Source: Metaphire vulgaris (lineage: Eukaryota; Annelida; Clitellata; Crassiclitellata; Megascolecidae). Taken from it: a DNA stretch of 64,000 nucleotides. The notes under the pieces were generated by a model, which saw only the letters and a list, made by a program, of their open reading frames with translations, was not told the DNA's origin and made no database searches. The translations under genes and the position numbers were made by a program. Below are positions 32,301 to 42,829 of the stretch, piece by piece (position 1 is the first letter of the stretch; each line of letters begins with the position of its first letter). The stretch covers positions 21,217,024-21,281,023 of the forward strand of contig CM030835.1 in assembly GCA_018105865.1 (NCBI GenBank), in the 5' to 3' direction.

Positions 32301-32615
32301 CATAGCTCACTTCAGTCATCAAAACCTGTCTACCTTAGGTCACTATTAATCCCTCAGCCTCCTCGACCCCACGTTCGTCATCTCATCTCACTCTGTCACG
32401 CCCGCTAAATCAATCATCCCTGAAAATTTGCAACCGTGCCTTCTCATACGCTGCACCTGAACTCTGGAACTCGATCCCAGCTTCCCTTCGCACACTTGGA
32501 CACTTTCAAACAATAAAATCTGATTCCTCATTTCCTATAATTCCTGCACTTTCTCCTCAAGTCTTCAGGTCTAAGCTTAAATCCTTCCTGTTTCTTAAAT
32601 CATTTCCGCCATAGC
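29356..32615 (+). pseudogene. LINE B ORF2 (endonuclease-reverse transcriptase), frame-shifted
   Basis: Order of blocks: a hydrophobic N-terminus with SGDIHPNPGP (29593-29622); endonuclease motifs TLCTLNIRSLTNP, IVALTETWVS, a break after an A8 run near 29870, then FLITGDFNVHVD (30130) and SPSDHFPIF (30330). RT blocks follow: HHSTETVLAYIHDRL, LLDLSAAFDTIDHKILLERL (31440-31500), DFGVPQGSVLGPVLFSLY (31612), and catalytic YADD (31714-31725). The C-terminus has KLDYCNS and ALARAVTKSP (another frame) and APELWNSIPASLR (~32455). Frames change near 29870, 31050, 31260, 32140 and 32405, so it is dead. It encodes the enzymes that would nick target DNA and copy the RNA at the nick. Confidence 0.9.
29593..29622 (+). 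other. 2A-like motif in LINE B
   Basis: SGDIHPNPGP follows the hydrophobic FILLAL. It matches the D-V/I-E-x-N-P-G-P ribosome-skipping motif except for H in place of E. 2A-like sequences near the N-terminus of APE-type non-LTR elements are described in the literature. Whether the H variant skips is unknown. Confidence 0.6.
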
Positions 32616-32788
32616 TGTAACAACCTAGCCTCACTGCCCTTCGGATATTGACTATTGCCTGGCTGATCCCACACCTTTCCTATAGCTATTTTAAGAGAGG
32701 CTGAGCGCCTAAGAATAAGCAGCTACTGTTGTGCTGCTTTCCAAGGCGCTATAGAAATCCACGAGATTTTACTTTACTTTACTTTAAG

Positions 32789-33245
32789 TATAAAATTTTA
32801 CGTTTCTCTGGAAAAAAAGTGTTACTGAGCAATAGAAAACGTCTTCCACTATTCCTCCTATCAGGTACATTTAAGGGTTTTAATTTTACTGAAGGCGTGA
32901 CGCCACGCTGGTCCTTACCCCCTCCTCCTGTCACAAACTGATAGACTCACTTAGACCACTTCGAGAGCGACGGACGTTAAAGACGGTCCCAAATATCTGG
33001 ATGGACCTCAGTTGTGAAACAACGTGACTATTTCTATTGATCCTGTTGAAAGTTAAAGCAGTAAAACTGAAGAATCACATGAGAATTGTCAACATTTCGC
33101 TTTGAAAGAAACATTATTTATTCTTACTTGTTAAACATCACGAGCGCTAATTGGCCAATGGTAATTACTTGACAACGGTTTTATAGTTATTTGATCTAGA
33201 TAATATGTGAGCATCCGTTTGTCCAGAGCTAAGCTCTGCCTCAGA
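32789..33245. other. No recognisable feature
   Basis: Nothing beyond short frames was seen. Confidence 0.4.
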
Positions 33246-33249
33246 CCAT

Positions 33250-33504
33250 ATCAGTGATCCTCAAACCTTCTCATGAAGGTCCAAAATTTTGAGCGAAATA
33301 AGCAAAATAAGGTCGTCACCTTCGTGACACCACCTTTACATTCTTACTATAGCACTTAAATTTTTTCAATCGTCAGCCAGCCAATGGAAGGTTGACCCCC
33401 AAAATCGCGTCCGAAAATGAAAAATGTATGAAAAAGCATCACAAACATTTTTTCATCGGTACCCAGAGGTGGGGTTACCCCCAACCCCCCTGGCTACGCC
33501 ATTG
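33250..33504. mobile_element. Two decayed hAT-type MITE fragments
   Basis: CAGTGATCCTCAAACCTTCT at 33250 is a hAT-type left end with GCAAAATAAGGTCGTCACC nearby (motif variant). A right end CCTGGCTACGCCATTG lies at 33489-33504. The ends belong to different families, so these are probably two truncated elements. Confidence 0.5.
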
Positions 33505-33565
33505 CAAACACACACACGCTCACATGCATGCACACACACACATACGCACACACACACACATACGC

Positions 33566-33660
<95 letters not shown>
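33505..33660. repeat. (CA)n followed by (TA)n
   Basis: A compound microsatellite: CA-rich to ~33598 then TA to 33659. The frames predicted here are artefacts. Confidence 0.95.
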
Positions 33661-33662
<2 letters not shown>

Positions 33663-33885
33663 TTTACAACGCTTAAAACGCTTACTGTAAATGGGATTGC
33701 CTTCCACCTGACTCTGATTCGGATTTAGACGAGAGCTGAAAAGTATATATTCTCTATATTCTCCGGACACTTTGTCATAAGTCCCTCGGGAACGAAGTAA
33801 CGAGGGGATAAATAATCAATAAATTATATACATATTCACTTATACAGTATACTACTGCACATATCATGCGTTTGTCGTCATCTGT

Positions 33886-33946
33886 GTATGTGGGTGTGTG
33901 GGTGTATGTGGGTGTGTGGGCGTGTGTGGATGTGTGAGTGTGCGTA
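33886..33946. repeat. (TG)n-rich tract
   Basis: TGTGGGTGTG units. Low complexity only. Confidence 0.8.
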
Positions 33947-34008
33947 CGTGTTATGAACGCTTGGCGCACAAACGGTTTCATTGGGAAATACTGCGTCTAA
34001 AACACTGG

Positions 34009-34578
34009 CAGGCTGAGACGACTCAATATCTGGCAAGAGAGGGGTTGCAGTGGCGTCATTTCACACTTTTCTTGGGGGGGGGGGCGAGACATTTTGTAAA
34101 ATTTTCTTTTCAAATTTTTTAAATTTTTGGACATTTTTTTGACTAAGTTTGAGTTTCGAAAAAAAGTCGACGACCTTTTTTTTGCTCGTCAGTTCTTTTT
34201 ACGTTACGATTACCACAAAAAATAGTTGACGACCTTTTTTTTGCTTGTCAGCCCTTCTTAGGTTATTAATACATTATAAATTATTATTTTCATTTCCTTG
34301 GGGGGCCACGGCCCTGTTTTTGTTTTTTGTTCCACATTAATACATTATAAATTAATATTTTCATTTCCTTGGGGGGGCCACGGCCCCCCAGACCCCTCCC
34401 AAATGACGCCTCTGAGGGGTTGGTTTGGCAACTTTTAAGCATAAGAGGCCAACCATTTGTTGATAGATGTGAAGTAGTAAGTATATGGTCCCAACCGGAG
34501 GTCGCTGGGGGCAGGCATTCAATAAGGAGGCACCGGCTCCGCGGACCCCATGTGGATCCGCCGCCGCTTGTAAGAGAC
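34009..34578. mobile_element. MITE of the 37186 family, split by a hAT MITE
   Basis: On the minus strand this matches 37186-37370 (GGCCAACCATTTGTTG, GTCCCAAC, GGAGGCAC). The left part (CTGAGACGACTCAATATCTG) and right part (from 34415) are separated by MITE 34048-34414. The ends are degenerate. Confidence 0.7.
34048..34414. mobile_element. hAT-type MITE with perfect 8-bp target duplication
   Basis: TIRs CAGTGGCGTCATTT and AAATGACGCCTCTG, flanked exactly by AGGGGTTG on both sides. It contains two tandem copies of the GACGACC/T8/GCTCGTC-type motif (34166-34192 and 34225-34252) and a duplicated block around TTCCTTGGGGG. It inserted into another MITE. Confidence 0.95.
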
Positions 34579-35426
34579 GTTTTTGCGGCCCAAGTGAAAT
34601 GGCTTCAAATTTGGCCAGAGGGCCAATGTTTGAGAATCGCTAGTACATGTTGAGCACTAGCAATGCTAGTACCTGGAGTAAACTTGCTGATAAAAAATGT
34701 ATTCGACACAAAAATTCAACTTGTTGCTCATTTTCGTTTTCAAAGAAGTTTCCTTAAAAGCCTATAAAGCAGCACCAGGGTGGGCTGAAATAGAGTAATT
34801 ACTTGATAACAGCTTCATTGTTTAATCTAGATAAATATGCCAGCATTCGTCTGTCCCTAACTGAGCCACAATTTCGGTCTATGTTATGTTGAGTAATATT
34901 GACTCCAATATCTAAAGCAAACTTGCTGATAATAAATTTAGTCGACCGACTGCTCTACAACCGTACAGTTCAACCGGTTGCTGGGTTAGCAAAGATTTCG
35001 AAATTAGTGTGGTCTTCGCCGAGTCGTTATACAGCTGCATTGAAGTACAGCAAGTAAGATTTTGAACGTGCAGTCTTTTTAAAGACAATCAATTCAAACA
35101 CTACTTTACACCTTCAAGCTATTTTCCTAGCAGTTTTGATTCAATCAGTCGTCGCTTATTTTTTATATCCAATGAGTGAATTTTTTAAAAATCTATATGC
35201 CTTGCTTTAACTCTCATGTATTGGTTTCGAGAGCCTACAAATTAGACTTTCAGAAGGTTTTCTCTGTGTATTTACTAGATGGGCTCCATTTATGTCTCCG
35301 GTAAATTATCACCTGGTAGATTTATCGATTCTTAGAAATGTTTCCTATTTCATTACTGAGTTTAGCGTATTGTCAAAAGAATCGGATAATGCTATCGCGT
35401 CATTTCATCCGTCTTTAGCACTGCCA
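34579..35426. other. No gene; hAT-type end at ~34620-34642
   Basis: GGGCCAATGTTTGAGAATCG resembles the right end of a GTGGTTCTCAA-type MITE. Two near repeats around AAACTTGCTGATAA occur at 34680 and 34918. Otherwise unrecognised. Confidence 0.4.
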
Positions 35427-35801
35427 TCTATAATATTAAGATCCTTGGTCTGTATGTCTGTTACCTTCAAGCGTTCTGATTGGTTGGCTGTGTGAACGTT
35501 CTTATTGTTGCGTTCAAGCGTTCTGATTGTTTGTCTGTGTGAGCGTTCTGATTGTTTGTCTGTGTGAGCGTTCTGATTGGTTGGCTGTGCGCGCGTTCTG
35601 ATTGGTTACCTTCAAGCATTCTGATTGGTTGGCTGAGTGAGCGTTCTGATTGGTCGTTCTGGAATATTCGTTGCCTCGAGCGAAGCGACGCGAAGCGAAG
35701 TTCGCAGCGAGCGAAGCTCGCCTCATTCGAGCGAAGCTCGCAGCGAAGCTCGCCTCATGCGAGCGAAGCTCGCGCGAGCGAAGCGAGCCTTCGAGTTCTA
35801 G
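35427..35801 (+). mobile_element. Non-autonomous Helitron
   Basis: It begins TCTATAATATTAAGATCC after an A and ends with a GC-rich hairpin region (CGAGCGAAGCGAGC) then TTCTAG before a T. This is the Helitron pattern: 5' TC, 3' hairpin plus CTAG, and insertion between A and T without duplication. The interior is an array of ~25-30-bp units built on GCGTTCTGATTGGTTGGCTG (35470-35660), then palindromic GCGAAGC units. There is no coding capacity. Related copies lie on the minus strand at 57111-58552. Confidence 0.8.
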
Positions 35802-36200
35802 TCTATAATATTAAGATCCTTGCTCTGTATGTCTGTTACCTTCAAGCGTTCTCATTGGTGGACTATTGGTAGACGGTTTAGTCCTTACGTCGCGATGCGT
35901 TGGTGGGCGAGAGTTTGACGAAGCGTACGTTTAATCGTACGTTCAATTGTTCATTGCAGCGTCATAAGTGTACAACGTCGCGAGGTTGGAGGGCGAGCGT
36001 TTGACGAAGCGTACGTTTAATTGTTCTGTCAACGTCGCGATGCGTTGGTGGGCGATGTTCGAAGACGACGTTGCTATTGGTAACCAAACGGTTTAGTCGA
36101 AGAAGCGTTTGACAAAGTGTACGTTCAATTGTTCACTGCAGCGTCATAATGTGTACAACGTCGAGATGCGTTGGTGGGCGTAGCTTGAGGAAGTTGCGCA
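35802..36200 (+). mobile_element. Second Helitron 5' end and tandem repeat body
   Basis: TCTATAATATTAAGATCC restarts at the base after the first element's CTAG, so two copies lie head to tail. The body holds about three degenerate repeats of CGTCGCGATGCGTTGGTGGG with TTTGACGAAGCGTACGTT (35889-36190). No CTAG end was identified. Confidence 0.6.
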
Positions 36201-36276
36201 ATTTTAACGTAGACAAAAATACGTGTACAGCGTCACAAATGGTCACAGTTGCGTGATTTTAACGTACATATGCCTA

Positions 36277-36277
36277 C

Positions 36278-36356
<79 letters not shown>

Positions 36357-36480
36357 CATCATCATCATCATCATTATCGTCATCATCATCATCTTCATCA
36401 TCCTCATCATCGCCAGCAACATCATCATCCTTTTTATCATTAAGCCTATTGTTTTTTATCATTATTATCATCATCATCAC
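36277..36480. repeat. (TTA)n then (CAT)n microsatellite
   Basis: TTA units to ~36355 are followed by CAT/ATC units. Homopolymeric frames here are artefacts. Confidence 0.95.
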
Positions 36481-37080
36481 CAACAACATCATCATCGTAA
36501 TTATTAATATTTTGATAATTTTTATTATCATCTGAAGCAGTAGCACCATCATCACCACCACCCCTACTTGAAAGAAAGATCAAGAATGTCAGGAACTGTT
36601 CCAATTTAAGGAGTGTGACAAATATTTTAGATGAAATCGTATTAAGATCAAGTTTAAACACTGAGCTTTAAAAGCTGCTAATATCACAGCTTACAGTAAA
36701 GTGGTCATTTCAGAATTTTTATGAGAATTTAAGAACTTAAACAGCTGGTGTCATCACTGTGCCCAGTAGAATTCCTGTGGTGGGTGAATAATCAATTGTA
36801 AATGCAAAAAATAACTAAATAGAAGAAACTGACAAAGTCAAAGTAAATGGGAAAAACATAAAACAACTGGAATACTTGTAATGAGCACAAAAGAAAATAA
36901 CCTTTATTCTTTAATTTCCCATGAAAACTTGTTTCACTAGATACAATCAGTCTGAAGTAAAATCATTCACACGTAAAATTAAATTACAGTAATCACTTGT
37001 GGTTCGAAATAGTATCGCTATCCATTGTATAAAGAATTTCCCTTGCTCTTAATTATATAGATAACATTTTTTTAAATTAT
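36481..37080. other. Possible LINE traces only
   Basis: KVKVNGKNIKQLEYL at ~36835-36880 (+) resembles the VNGxxLExVxxFxYLG segment of RTE-type LINEs. The evidence is too short to define an element. Confidence 0.3.
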
Positions 37081-37094
37081 GAAAGAAACGCTAA

Positions 37095-37560
37095 AACGGA
37101 AAGGCTCAGCCGGAAGTTCATCATAACAAAACATAAAATTAAAACCGGAGGTATGATCAAAAGAACGGCAGTGAGCAGAGAGAAGCAGTGGCGGCTCTAC
37201 AGGGGGGTCGGGGGGGCCCGTGCCTCCTGTTGAGTGCCTGGCCTCCCAGTGGTCCCCCTGTTGGGACCCTATACTTAATACTACATACCTAACAACAAAT
37301 GGTTGGCCCCCATGATTAGAAGTTGCCACCCCATCGCCCCCCCACTTGCCAAATCCTGGAGTCGCCACTGGAAAGAAGCATGTAATAAAACGACTTTATG
37401 AGAGAAGCATGTAATAAAACGACTTTATAAGTCATTGGTACGCCCACATTTAGAGTATTGTGTTCAAACATGGTGTCCATTTATGAAAAAAGTACATAGA
37501 AGCTCTAGAAAGAGTACAACATAGAGCAACAAAGATGATCAAAAGATATCAAATATTAAC
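37095..37560 (+). mobile_element. LINE A-type RT fragment, 5' portion of a split copy
   Basis: MIKRTAVSREK before and VIKRLYKSLVRPHLEYCVQT after a MITE, then WCPFMKK, match LINE A residues around 11400-11510. A 28-bp unit (GAAGCATGTAATAAAACGAC region) is tandemly duplicated at 37374-37430. The copy is interrupted by MITE 37186-37370 and then by the RTE-type insert 37565-38800. Confidence 0.75.
37186..37370. mobile_element. hAT-type MITE
   Basis: TIRs CAGTGGCGGCTCTACAGG and CCTGGAGTCGCCACTG. Flanks GAGAGAAG and GAAAGAAG agree at 7 of 8 bases. Relatives lie at 34009-34578 (opposite strand) and 56650-57000. It sits inside a LINE A copy. Confidence 0.88.
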
Positions 37561-37564
37561 CTAT

Positions 37565-38800
37565 TATTAAATTCCGGTATCAACACGCTCGAGTCACTAT
37601 ATGCTAAAGGTGGGCGTCGATGATATTTTGAAACTAAACGGAGATAAGATTTAATGAAGTTTTTAATCTAAGATACTCCTTATACAGTCAATCAGACTAA
37701 GCTCCAAAACCGGACAGAAATATAATCCTACTAATTACTTACTACAACCATAGCTGTAGGAAGTAATTGGTTGAGATTGCTTGAGATTCTTATATTTAAA
37801 AACTTAATTAAATCTTATCTCCGTTTCGTTTCGTTATATCATCGGCACCCACCTTTAACATATGGGGACTCGAGTGTGTTGAAACCGGAATTTAACAACG
37901 ATGATATTGTGACACAAAACGGAGATAACGGGGATAAGATTCAATCGTTTTTAATTGTCTTGTCTTGTTTTAAACCGTCTTCGCTCCGAAGATTGGCTGC
38001 ATTGTGGACTGCCATCTTCGAAGTGTTACGGTCTTCTGCTGTTCTTGTCGCCTGCTCTGTAGTGAGTCCTGTCCATTCTTTTATGTTATCTTCCCACTTT
38101 TCTTGCTCTGTCTCTTGTTCGTGATCCTGGCATTGTGCCTTGCATTATTTCTTTTTCTAGACACTAGACAGTCCTGTTTTGTTCGCAAAATATGTCCCCA
38201 GTAATTCAGTTTTCTTTTCTTTACTGTTTGCAATAGGGTTCTTTGCACCCCTGATTTATCCAATACCCATTCGTTAGTTTTCTTTGCTTTCCAAAAACCT
38301 TTCACTATTTGCTTTAGGCCTTTCATTTCAAGTGTCTGTATGCGCTGTTCATCTCCTTTCATTATTGTCCAGCCTTATGTAGCGACCGGCCACACCAGTG
38401 ATCTCAGAAGTCGAACTTTGGTGTTCACTGGAATGCTGTGACTTTTCCATATCTTGTTTAGTGATGCTCCTGCCTTTTGTCCTTTATTCAATCTGCTTCT
38501 TATTTCAGCTTTACTCGAAGTGTCGTCTGATATGATGGACCATATGTACGGGAAGGTGGTGACCTGTTCCAATATTATATTCTGAATTTTGATGTTGCAG
38601 TTCTTGTCTTTTAGAGCCATTATTAATTTTGTAATTAATTAATATAGAAAGCTCGTCATGCAGTCAATCAGACCAAGCTCCAAAACCGGAAAGATAAATA
38701 ATCCTGCCAATTACTTCCTGCAACCATGCCATCACCTACCGAAGCAACGCAACTACAAATAAGTAAGATAGTAATTAGTAAAACAGACAGGACGTCTCGC
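37565..38800 (-). mobile_element. RTE-like LINE fragment inserted in a LINE A copy
   Basis: On the minus strand 38620-38375 reads NCNIKIQNIILEQVTTFPYI and IRSRLNKGQKAGASLNKIWK, ending SLVWPVAT. 38362-38081 continues MKGDEQRIQTLEMKGLKQIV, then KKRKLNYWGHILRTKQD. This is the post-RT C-terminus of RTE/BovB-style elements (YLGSIISDD, R-x-LxxGHxLR). The frame changes once at ~38370. The 3' side contains inverted repeats (37569-37670 versus 37786-37894) and a block (AATCAGAC-AAGCTCCAAAAC) repeated at 37684 and 38663. The RT catalytic core is absent. Confidence 0.75.
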
Positions 38801-38809
38801 ACCGCTATG

Positions 38810-39208
38810 CAGAAAGGAAGGCTAAAACTCTGTGGTCCTGTGGATTAGCAACTTTAGAAAAAAGGAGAGTGGGAGGAGATGTAATTGGGACATAGAAAAT
38901 ACTAATAAAGTGACTGTAAATGCCAAGAGATAGGCTTTTCGCAACAAAACATACAGATGGAATCCGAGGACGCAACATGAAACTGTTTGAGAAACCGGTT
39001 GAGAGATACAACCAGCATTTGCTAAGTGCCAGATTGGTAGACAAATGAAATGAACTGGATGAAAATATGGTAATGACTACTAGTGTAAATGATTTCAAAA
39101 TAAACCTTGGTAGGCCTACTGTAGAATACTAGATTGGATGGGCGAAACATAATGGTTCTCACACAGGAAAGAAAGACCCTCTTGAACCACTTTAAACCTT
39201 GTTGTTGC

Positions 39209-39274
<66 letters not shown>

Positions 39275-39300
39275 TACTATTATTATTATTACTAGGCTAT
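38810..39300 (+). mobile_element. LINE A-type 3' end, distal half of the split copy
   Basis: LATLEKRRVGGDVIGT, RGRNMKLFEKPVERYNQHLL and SARLVDK then NELDENMVMTTSVNDFKINL parallel the LINE A C-terminus (TRGHKCKLF, ARVVDKWNSLDEVGV, TVNGFKGYLDK). ACCACTTTAAACCTTGTTG then (TTA)n forms the tail at 39204-39300. Together with 37095-37560 it makes one copy split by the RTE-like insert. Confidence 0.82.
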
Positions 39301-39556
39301 TATTATTTTATGCTGACAGTTATAAACTAATTTCATCATGAGAGGCCATCCAACTGATCACGAAACATTCTACTTTCATAATTGGGGAACGCTCGTCATA
39401 ATCTAGTCATTAATATGAAATTTACAATGACATCAAAGTCGTTAACAGCGGCGTAGACACTAATAACAAGCTATTAAATATCTCCGATGCAAATACTAAG
39501 TACTTACAATTATAAATATTATGCATGCAAACATTTATAAATTTGGCCCTTCTGCG

Positions 39557-39845
39557 CAGAGTCGGATCTAGGTATGCGGCGCCCGGGGACAAAGTGCACC
39601 GTTGGCAACCATAACATTGCTGACGAGCAAAAGAAAAAAGAAAAAAGGTCGTCACGTATCGTTTTCGGTGCCCCTCAGCTCCTACGGCGTCTCTCTTCAT
39701 ATAGCGCTGAAAAGCAAAAAAAAGGTCGTCGCACTTCTTTATTGTGGTTTCACTTATCCATATAGGCCTACCCGATTTTGGCGCCCCGTCCCCACCTCGG
39801 CGCCCGGGGACATATGTACCCCCTGCCCCCCTAGATCCGCCTCTG
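39557..39845. mobile_element. hAT-type MITE
   Basis: TIRs CAGAGTCGGATCTAGG and CCTAGATCCGCCTCTG. Flanks CTTCTGCG and CTTCTATA agree at 5 of 8. The interior has two copies of the shared motif (39619 and 39705) and CGGCGCCCGGGGACA near each end. Confidence 0.82.
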
Positions 39846-39950
39846 CTTCTATAGGTACAAAAGCTATCATAAACGAATCTTTATGATCATGCTAGCGAAT
39901 AGCATAGCAAATAGACATAATGCGTTGTTGGGTCATAAACGTGCATATAC

Positions 39951-41101
39951 AAGTGGCGTAGCCAAGAGGGGGGAGTTAAACCACTCTTGGTTGCCCGACC
40001 AATTTTTTTTATTGCGCATTATTATTCTGGTGGTGGAGGGGCGCCAATATTGAGTCTAAATGGGTGCCACAATCGGGTTTAATGTAGCAAAACTGAATAA
40101 AAGAAGTAAATAAAAATATGAATATAGTTGTACGCGCTCATATAGCTATATAGAATTTCGTTGCCGTTTTTGGCATATACCGATGTTTTGCATCTGAATT
40201 GATGGTCGGGTGCAAGGATTATAGATTCGTCCGTTGGTTTTCCGAAGAGTTTCTAACAGTCCTCATCTAACCCTGACGTTCTGAACGTTCCAGTCAGTCG
40301 TCGCCGTGTATCTGGTCGTTTTGCAATGGCGGCCATTGATGTAGCGCTATGCTGCTACTTGGCGTGGATGCGATCGAAAGCCGTTTCTGGACATCGCTTC
40401 CATCTTCCTGAGAACTGTGTTCCGCTCGCCGGATTTCTGAGGATTTTCTTGCCGTCCTGTACTTGTTCACGTTGTTCTGGAGTTCCTGGTCGATCGGTCG
40501 CCCGTCGAGAATCTGCCAAGGTCTTCCGTTTAATTGGTTGCTGCAGGAAATTCAATGGAACAGCGATTGACTGCCGCTCTGGACATCGTTGGAATCTCCG
40601 TCTTCTTCGGTCTTGTCGATCACGGGAACGAACTATTTTCTCGCGGAAGACCGCTCTTAGGATTTTCACCGGCGGATTTTACCGCACGGAGAATTCCTAC
40701 TTTTAACTTGCGGATTCTCAACACCTACTTCCGTTACTCGTTGAGGTGCCAATTTTGCTGACCTATTTCTAGGAAGGACCGCTTCTCAAGGACTCAATAC
40801 CGGTTTTCTTTACGGTGGCAAAGTTCTTGTTATCATCCAAGTGGATCTTGTAACATCGCCACCTTCTTACCTTCATTGACTGTCAGCGTTGTCAAAGCGC
40901 TTTTGACTTTGGTATTTTTAACACTGTTACAGCGCTATATAAATTGTCCAGTTAACATAACATAACACAACATAGCTATACAACTAACTTAATTAAGCAA
41001 AATTATAGGTGACGACCTTTTCTGTTTTTTACTGTCAGTAGTTTTCGATCGAGAGTTGGGAGTGGTTATAACCCCTTCGGGAAATTCTGGCTACGCCACT
41101 G
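39951..41101. mobile_element. hAT-type MITE with a nested repeat
   Basis: The left end AAGTGGCGTAGCCAAG (first base mutated from C) and right end TTCTGGCTACGCCACTG form the TIRs. Flanks GCATATAC and GTATGTAC agree at 6 of 8. A shared-motif copy lies at 41009-41038. About 700 bp (40250-40960) is a separate dispersed repeat inserted within it. Confidence 0.75.
40250..40980 (+). repeat. Uncharacterised retroelement-like repeat, copy 1 (partner 47040-47670)
   Basis: It shares GAACTATTTTCT-GCGGAAGACC, TTTACCTTCATTGAC-type and GTCAAAGCG-TTTTGA blocks with 47040-47670 in the same order. It ends ACAGCGCTATATAAATTGTC followed by an AACATAACATA tail. The GCGCTATA end plus simple tail is the 3' signature of retroelements in this window. 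One frame (40534-40758) aligns with one in the partner (NELFSRGRPLLGFSPADFTA versus GELFSCGRPLLRNSPPDVTV), but no known protein was recognised. Confidence 0.6.
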
Positions 41102-41463
41102 GTATGTACAGTATATTTTCAATTCAACTTGCAAGTTTTCTTTCTTATCTAATAATTGGGAATTTCTTATCTGTTATTCACCGTTTATCATATACGCGCT
41201 ACATAAAAATCGTGAAATATTTTGAAATGATTTAGTTTAGAGCAGTGTTTTAACCAGACTCCGGGCCTTTGGGGGGGGGTGATTTAGCCGGAGGGGAAGA
41301 GACACAGTTAAATGCAAAACAATTGTGTCACTGCTGGGAGTTGGTGGGATTTTTGTGTCTGTGGAGAATTTTCCCTCTATCAGGCCTGTATAAATCACTA
41401 CTCTTTGAAGATAACAAATGAGGAACAACAGAAACGGAGAAGAAGAAACGTTGTTTTAGTACA

Positions 41464-41547
41464 GGGGCGGGCAGCATAAGGCCCGCGGGCAAGATGTGAC
41501 CCGCGAGAGGCTTTAGAGTGGCCTGCTTAGGAATTATTCACAACTAA
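41464..41547. mobile_element. hAT-type MITE left end
   Basis: CAGGGGCGGGCAGCATAAGG and GGCCCGCGGGCAAGATGTGA resemble the CAG-GGGTGGGCAA hAT terminal class. It is interrupted by the LINE B tail that follows. TTTTGCCCGCAAATAACTCA beyond 41750 may be its continuation. Confidence 0.5.
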
Positions 41548-41735
41548 TAAAGTAAAGTAAAGTAAAATCTCATGGATTTCTATAGCGCCTTGGAAAGCAG
41601 CACAACAGTAGCTGCTTATTCTTAGGCGCTCAGCCTCTCTAAAAATAGCTATAGGAAAGGTATGCGATCAGCCAGACAATAGTCAATATCCGAAGGGCAG
41701 TGAGGCTAGGTTGTTACAGCTAGGGAGGAAATGAT
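41548..41735 (-). mobile_element. LINE B 3' end, reverse orientation
   Basis: AAGTAAAGTAAAGTAAAATC, GGATTTCTATAGCGCCTTGG and AGGCGCTCAGCCTCT are the reverse complement of LINE B at ~32600-32785. Only the 3' UTR and (CTTTA)n tail are present. Shorter relatives of this tail lie at 7285-7365 and 19995-20072. Confidence 0.9.
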
Positions 41736-42029
41736 GTAATTTAACTAATGCATTTTGCCCGCAAATAACTCATAATGTAGCCAAAATAATACCTATGAAA
41801 ATTCGATCGTCATGTTGTTTATAATACCCGTATTTACTAAAATATAGCAGCAATCTATGCTTCATACATGCCTATGATCCAGTCTGAAAGATCAGAACTG
41901 ATTGACAAATTTTATGAATAACTGAATGAAACGTTCGTTTGTTTTGGAAGCAATAATGAGGGAGACGTTACATGAATATGAGGGTGGACTAAAATTCGGA
42001 CAATGAAAAGTTACAAATCTTAGATACAG

Positions 42030-42620
42030 TATGCAGATTATATAAGCTTAGTGCTTATAACAACAGCGCCACGATATCTTCAGGAACAAATAGACCGACT
42101 GAACAACACAGCAATAAGCGTGGTCTAGAAACCAACGCAAGTATGACCAAAGTCTTGATAACATCTTAATCAGAACAAGGCATTAACTTCACCGTCAATG
42201 GGTCAACACTAGAAAATGTTACATCATTCCAATACCAAGGTTCATTAATCCATGCAGATGCCAAATGCTCAATGGAGATGCAAGAAAGGCAGAATGAAAG
42301 AAAAGGAGTCAACGCAGCGCTACTGAACTTGAGAAGTGTCATAATCTGCAAAATAATACAAAGATCGGATTGGGGAAAGCATTGGTTTGGCCAGCTGTAA
42401 AATACTGCTCGGAAAGCTGGACACTGAATAAAGAAGATCGAAGAAATGAAGCCTTTTGAAATGAAAGGATTATGACCAATTTTAAGAGTTTCATACACAG
42501 TAAAAGAACAAATGAGTGGGTACGAGAGCAGACAGGAGTGACAAAAAGTATGCTGAACATCATTAAAAAAGGAAAGCATGTTATTGTAGCGAATTTACAA
42601 ATACGTTGAGAGAATAATTG
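42030..42620 (+). mobile_element. RTE-like LINE C-terminal fragment
   Basis: GLETNASMTKVLITS, then INFTVNGSTLENVTSFQYQG and SLIHADAKCSMEMQERQN match the VNGxxLExVxxFxYLGSxI segment after the RT in RTE-type elements. KPFEMKGL-PILRVS (42450-42490) is the following block. Stops and slips are frequent. It is a different subfamily from 43648-45480. Confidence 0.7.
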
Positions 42621-42829
42621 AAAAGGAGAGACTTCGCAAAAACGATCTGGGTCCCTACCCGGTCTGGCGTAGCTCGCTTGTGAGATAAACCAAAGTCAAC
42701 ATTAGATTGTGAATGTATAGCATTTATTATAAATCCATATCGTCCTTTAGGTAAAACATTGACTCATTTAATGTAAAACACTAAGACATTGAACGCAACT
42801 CCTGTGACTGAGTTGCAGATATTCAGCCT
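42621..42829. other. No recognisable feature
   Basis: Lead-in to the palindromic array; nothing else seen. Confidence 0.4.

Larger units (their letters stand above)
29160..32788 (+). mobile_element. LINE B: near full-length CR1/L2-like retrotransposon
   Basis: A ~190-bp 5' region is followed by an ORF2-type protein in several frames, a 3' UTR and a (CTTTA)n tail at 32768-32786. The 3' UTR includes AGAGGCTGAGCGCCTAAGAA and AAGGCGCTATAGAAATCC. A reverse-orientation copy of this 3' end lies at 41548-41735. It is the most complete LINE here. The 5' boundary is approximate because no target duplication was found. Confidence 0.88.

Noticed and set aside
33453..33770. Long His/Tyr/Cys-rich frames
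   Set aside because: Translation of (CA)n/(TA)n microsatellites.
35470..35660. CRISPR-like repeats GCGTTCTGATTGG
   Set aside because: Contiguous degenerate tandem units inside a Helitron, without spacers of fixed length.
36223..36561. Poly-I, poly-Y and poly-N frames
   Set aside because: Translation of (TTA)n and (CAT)n.
40326..40706. 126-codon frame as a host gene
   Set aside because: Lies in a dispersed repeat with a diverged copy at 47 kb. The start is not conserved and no known domain is visible.
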